Assembly (NCBI GenBank): GCA_037975125.1 | Contig: JAJQOW010000232.1 | Location: forward strand, 1-64,000 | Length of the DNA stretch: 64,000 nt | DNA from: Latrodectus hesperus | Lineage: Eukaryota > Arthropoda > Arachnida > Araneae > Theridiidae | Direction: 5' to 3' | Shown: in pieces, positions 55,095-64,000 of the stretch | Position numbering within the stretch: the first letter of the stretch is position 1 | Layout: each line of letters begins with the position of its first letter | Translations under genes and position numbers: made by a program | Notes under the pieces: model-generated | Told to the model about the DNA's origin: nothing | The model's input: the letters and a program-made list of their open reading frames with translations, nothing else | The model's database searches: none

Positions 55095-55732
55095 CTCGAT
55101 ACATTTCTAGCAATATCTAATCTTCCACATTCTTGTTTATCGGTCAGTTCCTATATTATCTAAAATATCAATGTATTCGTAAAATAGTTCTCAGAAATTG
55201 TTAAAAAGTTAAACTGAACGGTTCTTGACATATTATGACTATGTAACAGATATATTTTATGTGTTACATTGGTACAGATTGTTAACAGATATATTTACAG
55301 ATAAAATATATCTGTTACATACCGAATTTCTTGTGATAATAGAAATTTTAGTACCATTGAGTGATAATGGGAGCAACCAATAGGTAATGGAATTCCAATT
55401 GCCATGAAGAAGGTACCGAAATATCATGTTCCCGAATTAAATATTGATTGCAGCATTCTGTCTTCGTAGATAAATTTTATAACTCTTGTACTCTATTCTC
55501 ATGAATGTTTTAATAAATAATTTTAAAAGCTAGTCGACGATGCTTTTTTGTTTCAAGAATGTTTACAATAGGAAAAAAATGGCAATTGGGCTTTATGTCA
55601 AGAACCGTTCAGTTTAACTTTTTAACAATTTCTGAGAACTATTTTACGAATACATTGATATTTTAGATAATATATGAACTGACCGATAAACAAGAATGTG
55701 GAAAATTAGATATTGCTAGAAATGTATCAAGG
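55095..55732. mobile_element. Foldback element with about 138-bp inverted arms
   Basis: Left arm 55095-55232 and right arm 55594-55732 are near-perfect complements, for example AGTTAAACTGAACGGTTCTT pairing with AAGAACCGTTCAGTTTAACT, and CATTCTTGTTTATCGGTCAG. Mismatches are few. The 360-bp centre holds a nested hairpin: ATGTAACAGATATATTTTAT near 55241 pairs with its complement ending at 55321. No ORF. Pairing fades outside the arms and no clear target duplication is visible. Confidence 0.88.
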
Positions 55733-57379
55733 GCAAATTGTGGAGTGGTTAAAAATTCTCATATAACAAATTAATGATCCATATTGTGTGATTATATATT
55801 GTCATACTTGAAACTCATTGATTAAGAATTTAAATATCAGATAAACATAATTGAAGACACAAAATTAATTTCAATATATTCAGCGATCTTTTAATTCATT
55901 TATGAGTACAACAATAAATTAATTAAAAAGTGAATGTAACCATGCATTATAAACTGCATGGAGTAAAGCAATGGGGTACTACATATTTAGCAACTAACAG
56001 CTTTTATATATTACTACGAAATTTCATGCAACCAATTTGTTCATTTTAATCATGTCTTTGTTAATTGCGTAGTGAATTTCTCAGAAGTGGAAGCAATTTG
56101 GTGTTGATTATAATCAATTACTTTTAGTAGCACAACGAAATTTTTAATCCTGAAGCTACAAAATTATAGACTGATTGATTATCATGATATCTCAATGTAT
56201 TTACAAATCAAATAATAATAATAGTTCATTCAATGACATTAAAAATAGTTTCAGAAAATGATAGAAATTGGAATTATATTTAACAGATTGTGTAAGTCAA
56301 CTGTAAATTTAAAAAATAATATTAAGCACTATAAGCATGTATTTAGAGATAAATACAAAATCACGATTTTAGAATTCTCATAAAATTATCTACTTAGAAT
56401 TCACACACACTGTGTGTTTAAAATCACTTTATGCTCTTTCTGTCTTTATTCTTTTTGAATTCTATAATAGTTTGAACCCTTTATAGAGTTTTAATCTACG
56501 TTTAAATTGAATTATTTGAGAAAAGAAAGCGAAAAAAATGATTTTACTGATAATTTTCCTACTTAATGATTATAGGTTCTATAACACAGCATAAAGAAAC
56601 AAGTAATTTGCAATATCGGTACAGTTTATAATGAAAAAGAATATTCCCTCGTTATAAAATCGAAAAATTAATTTAACAACTGTTATTATACGTAACTAAT
56701 AAAGGGAAAAATTTAATGTTTGTCATTTAGAATAATTATAATCCATCGTAACTATTAATGAAGAAAAAAAAGTATAAGAAATTACATAAAAAAAATAATA
56801 ACAAGCATTATTTATATGTATTGTGTTCCATGGATAGTGTAAACACAAAAAATTTTGCCAAAGTAATTTTAACTGATTAATGGTATACTTCTGCCTTATG
56901 TAGATAGTTTTATAAAAAAATATATTTAGAAACCTTCCAGTAAACACAGCCAAGGCATATATTCTATTTAAAAACTTAAAAATCTGCTTCAAACAGGAGA
57001 ATCTAATTTATGCTCAAGTTTTAATGTTAATTATTAGAGCTAATGAAGAAGTGACACTGCTTGAAGTATTTAAATTTCAAACAGAATTCGATTTTCATGA
57101 AATATTTTAAAACTGTTGAAAATCGAAACATTTATTTAAATAAATGTAAATTATAGTCAGCAGGAATAAAACTAACAAGTCATAAAACCGAATTGGACAA
57201 ATAAAAACTAAAGCGAACGGCAATTAGCATCAATAAAAATGGCAAAACAAATTCAATGTACAAAATAACTAGATTTTTATTTACTCAAAACACACACAAA
57301 CCTGAACTGTCCGTATTGGCGTAAAACTCAAGAATCAATGATTTTTCAAACGAATCAAACTTTATTATGTAGAGTATAT
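55733..57379. other. AT-rich non-coding stretch
   Basis: No gene recognised. The 89-codon minus-strand ORF 56723-56992 has the usual AT-rich bias. Confidence 0.4.
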
Positions 57380-58960
57380 GAAGGGATGGATGGATTTATT
57401 TGATGGATGCATATATAGATGAATCATAGGATGGATGGTATATAAGAATGTTTAATATTTTCAACAAATAATTTGCAAAAAAATTAAAAATTTGTGGGAT
57501 CGATTGATGGATGGATATATCAGAATGTTTAATGTTTTCATCAAAAAATTTGTAAAAATTAGCAAATTGGTTGGATGGATTGGACCTATGGATGAAAAGA
57601 TAACTAAATGGATGGATGAATGGATAAATGGTTAGATTGATAAATGGGTGAATCGATGGATGGATGGATTAGATGGATAGATGGATGGATTCAATGGATA
57701 GATGGATGTCTGTATTTAGTTGATTGATTGAATTAGTTGATGGATGAATGGAAGGATGCAATAATGGATTGGAAAGTTGGATGGATAGATAAATTGATAG
57801 ATGGTGATGTTAGATTTTTTAACATTTTCAACAACAAATTTGCAAATTGGATGGATAAATGGATGCATGGAGGTTTGGATGTATTGATATATGGATGGAT
57901 AGATGGATGATGGAGATACATGGAGGTATGAATGGATGGATTAAGGGTTAGATCGAAAAAAGGAAGAATAGATTTATGGAAGGATTGATGGATGGATAAA
58001 TGAATGGATGGATGCAATGACTGATTGGAAAGCGGGATTCACAGATAAATAGGTGGATGGATATGTAAAAAATTTTTATATTTTCAACAAGAAATTTGCA
58101 AATTTGATCTATAAATATATGAATGCAGATTTGGATGGATGAAGGGTTAGATCGATAGAATGATGAATTGATGGATGGATGGATGGACGGTATGCAATTT
58201 GCAGAAATGGATGGATGGCTGTCTTGATAGATATGTTAAAATAATTAATATTTTAAACAAAACGTTTGCATATTGGATGGCTAAATGGATTGGAAGGATG
58301 AATGGATTTACGGATGAAGGGATGCATTGATGAATGTATGGATGGATGGATGAATGGAAGGTTTAATGTATGGATGGATGAATAATTGTTAGATGAATTA
58401 AGGATGAATAGATGGATTGAAGGATGGATGGATTAATGGATGGAATGATTTATTAGATGTATGGATGGATTAATGGATGGAATGATTTATTAGATGTATG
58501 GATGGATAGAATGATGTATGAATGAATTGATGAATGGTTGGTTGTATAGATATGTAAGAATTATTAAAATTTTCAACAGAAAGTTTTTACAAAATTAGCA
58601 AATTGGATGGATGGATAAAATGGATTGATTGGATGAATTAATGAATGCATGAATGGATAGATGGATGTTTGGATGGCTAGATGGAAAGATTGAATGAAAG
58701 AATGCATGGGTTGATAAATGGGTCAATGGATGGATGGATTTATTTGATTGCTGGATAGAAAAATAGAATAATGGAGGAATTGATGGATGGATGGAATGAA
58801 GGGATTGAATGGATGTTTGGATTTAGAGGATGGATTGAAATAGTTGATTGATGAATGGTAGGAAGCAATATTGGATTGGAAGGATGTATGGATATGTAAG
58901 AATATTTAATATTTTAAACAACAAAATGGCAAATTCAATGGATAAATAGATTGAGGGAGG
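57380..58960. repeat. Decayed GATG minisatellite with AT-rich spacers
   Basis: About 1.58 kb built from GGAT/GATG tetranucleotides (ATGGATGGATGG). Seven copies of an AT-rich spacer (AATGTTTAATATTTTCAACA followed by AAATTTGCAAATTGG-like sequence) interrupt it near 57446, 57522, 57808, 58063, 58229, 58551 and 58891. The minus-strand ORF of HPSIHLSIH type is a product of the repeat. Confidence 0.93.
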
Positions 58961-59189
58961 TGAATTATTTATCTAATTCATTTACCTCTTACTTGTAGAC
59001 AGCCCGAATTCGGGCTCCCTAGCATTTTGATTAAATATGCAATTATTTCTTTAGATTGTTTATTTTCTAACCATTTTTTCAATCTCTTATCTCAATTTAT
59101 TTACAAAGCTTGGAAACATTAAAAAATCCAGTATTTTTATATGTTACCAATTTAAAATATCCAAACAATACATACTAATTATTATCAAT
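58961..59189. other. AT-rich interval
   Basis: It contains a short GC-bearing hairpin GCCCGAATTCGGGC at 59003-59016. Confidence 0.4.
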
Positions 59190-59590
59190 AATTTGTTCAT
59201 AAAAAGGGGGGACGTTTCTATCTTTATTTACATATATTGTGAAATTAGAAACAAAAAAATACTGTACATAAAATATATTCCATTTTTTTTTTCACAGTTA
59301 AAATCAGATCACTTGCTTACTGACAATATCGTACGCTCTGGCGCATAAAAGCATAATATAGGATACTTGCACACGCCAAAATGTGGTCGCTTACAATAAA
59401 AAGCATATAATACCCCTGCATATGACAGGCCACCCCTGGGGGTCTTTTGCTCAGTCCCCCTTTTTAAACTATGAAGACCCACCTACTCTCGGGGCGATAA
59501 TGGCACCCCCTGGGGTGCCCTACTATAATAGATAGCATCCATTCTTTCCCTTGTAGTGCCGTCAGGTGAAATAATGCAAGTGGTCAAGCT
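59190..59590. other. GC-rich island, probably a dispersed repeat
   Basis: About 400 bp with marked GC content, including a palindrome GGCACCCC-CT-GGGGTGCC (59502-59519) and GGCCACCCCTGGGGGTC (59430-59446). The minus strand can be read as an uninterrupted fragment (CASILYYAFMRQSVRYCQ-like), but there is no start or domain. It looks like repeat sequence rather than a gene. Confidence 0.4.
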
Positions 59591-62089
59591 TTGAAAAATC
59601 ATCTAAAAAAATACCACGCTTTTGCAGCATTATTTTTTTAAATCTAATTATGACTGCTGAAATCACCAAATAAAAAATTTATTCGCAATAACATTAATTC
59701 AAATTTTAATTATGGGGGATTAATTTTTTTACTGAAGAAAATTAATTTTAAATATTACAAATACTTATTTAGTATTTTATCGATAATTCAATTTCTATGA
59801 TACTCAATTCTATATTATCGATAATTTCTATACTATCGATAATTCAATTTCATAATCAGTCATTTAGAAGAAATTCTTATACAAAATTCTCCTAGGCTAA
59901 ACTTACCTTCATAAAGTTCATGTGATCTGTAATGCATCACATCAAGATATATTTATTACAATTAACAATTTTGTTTACCATATTTTAAATATAAAAACGA
60001 AATGGCGGAAAGTTTATTGTGTTTTAATTTATGAATCGCATGATAGGTTTTATACAATGAGACAGAACACATATATATTTAAAGAATTATGAAAAAAAAC
60101 ATTTTTAATTCGTCATTCTCTGTCGACATATGCAATTAATTAACAATATTCAATTGAAAATCACTCAATACTAAACTTTAACATCTTACAAAACTTTTTA
60201 AAAACCGATATATAAGTAAACGAGACGCATAAAAGAAGTCACACCAACAAATGAGTGGTTATTGTAACAATAATATAAATAAATAAACCAATTAGAATGT
60301 AAAATAATTTCGGTGAAATGTTTCAGGTGCCTTGTATAAAACGTTAGACATTTAATATAGTATTAAACAAAGCATCCTATAACTTAATAATTTTAAAAAA
60401 ATACAAAATATCGAGTAAAATAAGAGGATAAAAAATAATAAATTAATTTAAAATGAAAAAAGAGTGTGGAAATTATTTATTTTAAAAATACACAAATCAA
60501 ATTTTTTGGAATAAAAATATCTGTATAAATCAGATAATCAAAACTATCATTTAAAAAAAAATGTGGTACTGTATAGAAGGGCTGTAATCAGAATTTTGGC
60601 AGGCGTTGATAGTTTATAATCTTCTGTTCCGAGTACAGTAATTCCTTTTTGATGATTTTTTTAAAACAGTGAAAACGCAGTATATTTTCATCAACAGACA
60701 ATTCCCAAATTGTGAAATCCTCGACAAGCGTAGGGAAAAAATGCAGCTAATTATCTCACGTGCGAAAAGAAATGTAAATGTGTAAATTTAACAAAGAATG
60801 TCGCTTTTTCTTTTAACAACTGTAATTATATGTATTTCATTGAGAATTTTACTTTGAAAACTTTGTTGAGAAAGCAAAAAATTGCTACATCATTAAATTA
60901 CATTAGAAAATAATGATACTGAGAGATACCATTAAAAATGGTTTCTGAATTTTAAGAGAAAGCACATGCATATGTGTACCCACACATTAAAATAAAAATA
61001 TACAGTTCCTAACTTTTCTTTACCCAGTCAAATAATAATTTTTTCCACTTCAGAAATAATTTGTTCATTGTAAGAAAAATATGAAATATATGAGAAAAAT
61101 AATGAAGTTTCACATTTCACATGCAACAATGTAAATGATAAAATTCAAACATTTGTTAACCTCTACATAATTGATCATAAATCAACATACCCTCAATGTA
61201 ATGGCGAAACAATAATAAAACAAACACACGAACGAACGGGCGTAGGCTAGACATTTGGTATTGATCCAACCAATACATTAAATATGATATCAGACAAAGA
61301 AATAAGAAAAAGCTTAAAATATATCACGACCTCAAAAAAATACATTATGAGAAAGTTACATTAGATTTTTTTTATTTAAAAATTATTGAGATTTATATAT
61401 TGTTGGATATGAAAGAAATATTAATCGAAAGTATTAAGAAAACTTGCATCATTTTCGTATAAGTTTTTTTTAAAGGTGATTATTAAATACACAAATATAT
61501 GTAATGTATGAGGAAAAAAGTTTTTTCTTTCATTTTAATAACCAAACCTTCTTTATATAGCTTATTGTTTCCTGAAAAGAAAAGCTTTTTCTGAAAGTGA
61601 TGCAGTTTCTTCGATTGACGATCGTGCTGTACGTAACCATTAAGATATGGGATTCAACAATTTAAATACATAATTTAGGTTGAAACGAGTTTATCGCAAA
61701 TGTTTTGAATATTTAATTCGATTTTTCAGCACAGAAGTATGTGTTGAAGCGGTTAAAAATATAAAAAACAAGTCATAAATGTTTTGTGAATTTTGGCCAT
61801 GATAAATCATACATGTTGAGGCAATTTATATGTTATTAACTTAGAAAATGATCTTCAATAAATATACTGCATTGACAATGCTTACATGTTTAAATTTGCA
61901 TTTTAAGACGTGTCAAATCTCCAGTTCCTTTAAAAATAACGACATACGAACAGCTAATAATTAGTATGTATAAGATAGGTAAAATATCAGTGCGAAATTC
62001 AGTTCCGAGTTTTTTATTTTTCAAATTAAAATATTTATATTTTGTAAAGATTACTAATCATAAATAGTACAGTAATGGTAAATCAGAAG
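59591..62089. other. AT-rich non-coding stretch
   Basis: No gene recognised. TATCGATAATT repeats occur near 59775-59845. Confidence 0.4.
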
Positions 62090-62380
62090 CACAAATTTTC
62101 AAATTAAATTTACGGAATTTCTAATTAAAGCATCAAAAAACATAATATACAGCAATTGCAAACTCGACTAATTTTGAATTTTCTTCTTTAACTTCTCCGT
62201 AAAATAACTGAAGTTCGTTTGATTTTCTTTTTTCTGAGAAATATTTGGTTTGAAAATTTTAAAAATGTACTCCTCAAATAAATTATAAATTGTATTAAGT
62301 AATCATCTATTGAGTTACACCACAAAAATCATTGTTTTTACTATATTAAAATTGATAAATTATTAAATTGATAAAATTAA
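62090..62380. repeat. Direct duplication, copy 1
   Basis: About 290 bp matching 63160-63472 in the same orientation. Shared blocks include AACACACC-type gaps, GAAGTTCGTTTGATTTT, AATTATAAATTGTATTAAGT and CACCACAAAAATCATTGTTT. Confidence 0.88.
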
Positions 62381-62716
62381 AGTTATATTAACATAAAACG
62401 AATAAAATTAATATGATTTAATTTTTTTGTCTTTCACACAAATTATTATTTCTACGAACATTTATTCCAATAAACACTACACAAAGTATTCATGACGACA
62501 TATCTGACAATGGCGTGAGTTTATGCTGTATAATAAAAGGCAACATCAAAAAAATTTGTTTAATTAAAATAAAACACTATGCAAGCGTTTATGAAGCTGT
62601 TTCACTGTTTATTCATACTTCTAGTAAACACTGTTTACCAATAAATAATTAAATGAAAAGGGTAAAATATGCAAACGATGATTATTCATTATCAGTAGCA
62701 GCCAACTGACTTAAAT
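62381..62716. other. AT-rich interval between duplicated copies
   Basis: Nothing recognised. Confidence 0.4.
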
Positions 62717-62790
62717 TCGCATAACCAAAGGCATAGCCAGCTTGGCTTGCCCAGGTGTCATAGTAACAGCAACATGATTTGCCACCCTGT
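62717..62790 (+). mobile_element. Tail fragment of the 43-kb GC-rich repeat
   Basis: CCAAAGGCATAGCCAGCTTG followed by GCTTGCCCAGGTGTCATAG corresponds to the minus-strand tail of the repeat at 43.2 kb (CCAAAGGCATAGCGAGCTTG ... GTGTCATGGG). Only the end of the repeat is present. Confidence 0.5.
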
Positions 62791-63159
62791 TTATAACTCT
62801 AAAAATACAAAAAGCTAATTGGTGAGTTGATTATAATATATAAAATTAAAAAATAAAGCAAATAACTAAATGAAGTTTAGCTGTTAAATGAGCGGCAAAT
62901 GAAATAAATGTAGAGAAATATCTAATGTTACACTGCCATGACAAATACACCGTAAACATAGAAAAAAAAGTTATGCCAATTAGAGAAGTTTCTAAAATTA
63001 AATTTATTTGTTAAAAAATATTTTTTTCAGGCAGAAAATATTTATATGACTATTCATTTTTTTACAAACGTTTGAAAATAAAATAAACGTTATTTTTTTG
63101 CATTATCCTCAAAAGAAAGAAGTAATATTTCAACAGATTAATTGTGCACAGAATTTTTA
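62791..63159. other. AT-rich interval
   Basis: Nothing recognised. Confidence 0.4.
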
Positions 63160-63472
63160 AATTTACAGAATTTCTAATTAAAACATATTACACAGCGATT
63201 GCAAACTCGAATGATTTTGACTAATTTTCATCATCATTTCTCGACTAATTTTCATCTTTAACTTCTCCATAACATAATGGAAGTTCGTTTGATTTTTTTT
63301 TTTTTTTTTTTGAAAAATTCTGTTTGAAAATTTTAAAACTACAATAAATTATAAATTGTGCTCTCAAATAAATTATAAATTGTATTAAGTAATCATCGAT
63401 TGAGTAACACCACAAAAATCATTGTTTTTAGTCTATTAAAATTTATAAATTATTAAGTTGATAAATTATTAA
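63160..63472. repeat. Direct duplication, copy 2
   Basis: Second copy, longer than the first through a duplicated CGACTAATTTTCATC segment, a poly(T) of about 18 and a repeated AATAAATTATAAATTGT. Confidence 0.88.
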
Positions 63473-63772
63473 ACTTGATAAGCAGAAAATAAGTGGATTA
63501 AAAAAAAAGAAATTGATTTTTAATAAGTTAATTTTTCTTTAATTTCAATAAATACTTATTTTTATACGTGAAAAAAGCGCTTTTTAGGAAGGTCCTCATT
63601 ATTACAAAACTTTCTCTGAATAATATAAAAAAAGTCAATCACCCATAAATATACTTCCTATTACTTTGGAGTAAATTATCAGAGAGAGAGTTTTATAAGA
63701 TTTTTTGATTAAGTTTAAATGTCAATTAGCAAATGTCATAAACATTTAGAAAAATAACACTTCCACATTATA

Positions 63773-64000
63773 CAGGGTGACAACTTTATCCTGTTGACAA
63801 AACAATATTGTATTAAACTAAAAATATGGAATTTATTTTCAAAACATTAACTTTATATTTAAGTCATTTGTTACTTAGATACAACATATTTAAGTATTTT
63901 CAAAATGGCTCCCTTGGGCATCGATACAGAGCTTTAAACTTTGCGTAAAATTTTCTGCAATGGGCCGCAGTTCATCAGGCCTTAATTTAGCCCATTCCTT
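63773..64000 (-). mobile_element. Mariner-type DNA transposon, truncated by the window edge
   Basis: The terminus CAGGGTGACAACTTTATCCT follows a TA at 63771-63772. Transposase coding sequence on the minus strand starts 117 bp inside. The rest of the element lies beyond the window. Confidence 0.72.
63890..64000 (-). CDS. Mariner-type transposase, C-terminal end (partial)
   Basis: 36 codons and a TAA stop (63890-63892), open to the right edge of the window. The peptide contains LRPDELRPIAENF, then SLKLCIDAQGSHFE. A final CI...G.HFE following a basic or amphipathic helix is the ending typical of mariner/IS630-type DDE transposases. The catalytic residues would lie further upstream, outside the window. 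No stop or frameshift in the visible part. The adjoining element end at 63773 with its TA supports the call. Confidence 0.75.
   Translation of the reverse strand, partial: KEWAKLRPDELRPIAENFTQSLKLCIDAQGSHFENT

Noticed and set aside
57733..58017. Histidine/serine/isoleucine-rich repeat protein on the minus strand
   Set aside because: It is the translation of decayed GATG repeats; the frame is broken throughout the array.

Overview
This window is AT-rich eukaryotic non-coding DNA packed with (AT)n microsatellites, satellites and transposable-element remnants. Nothing in it behaves like bacterial or viral DNA: there are no dense ORFs, operons or ribosome binding sites. An arthropod, and within it an orb-weaver-type (araneoid) spider, is my best guess. 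The guess rests on the look of the GC-richer dispersed repeats (the tRNA-derived SINE with three copies, the 43.2-43.6 kb repeat, and a LINE RNase H tail reading GNEQADSLAKE), which resemble repeat-derived peptides I associate with spider genomes. It comes from memory and is not proven by the sequence.

No host protein-coding gene can be called with confidence. The only clear protein-coding content is transposon-derived. (1) A nearly intact Tigger/pogo (Tc1-mariner superfamily) element lies at 17968-20222. It has 20-bp inverted termini and a TA target, and its transposase is split by a single frame change at an A7 run. (2) The C-terminal 36 codons of a mariner-type transposase lie at the right edge of the window, on the minus strand, next to the element's terminus at 63773. 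(3) A decayed LINE C-terminus (RNase H tail plus following domain) lies at about 10770-11125.

Layout. 0-10 kb: AT-rich DNA with three (AT)n tracts and one possible promoter-like CpG patch. 10.7-13 kb: LINE remnant, GC-richer flank, and a degenerate tandem repeat. 15-20.8 kb: small TIR element, 27-bp tandem array, and an (AT)n-Tigger-(AT)n-SINE composite. 22.5-24.1 kb: a short palindrome, a roughly 70-bp tandem repeat and a 40-bp-arm foldback. 27.7-30.8 kb: two opposed copies of one MITE family flank a retroposon with an 11-bp target duplication, followed by a SINE. 33-37.3 kb: three different tandem arrays within 4 kb (199 bp, about 210-260 bp with a conserved hairpin, and 38 bp). 38.6 kb: a perfect 18-bp-arm palindrome. 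43.2-45.7 kb: a GC-rich dispersed repeat, then a satellite with alternating 182/165-bp monomers. 50.9-55.7 kb: a third SINE copy and a 638-bp foldback with about 138-bp arms. 57.4-59 kb: a GATG-type minisatellite with regularly inserted AT-rich spacers. 62-64 kb: a direct duplication and the edge mariner element.

The features do not form a pathway. What links them is repeat biology: TA-targeting transposons sitting in AT microsatellites, SINE tails adjoining AT tracts, and repeated independent satellite amplification.
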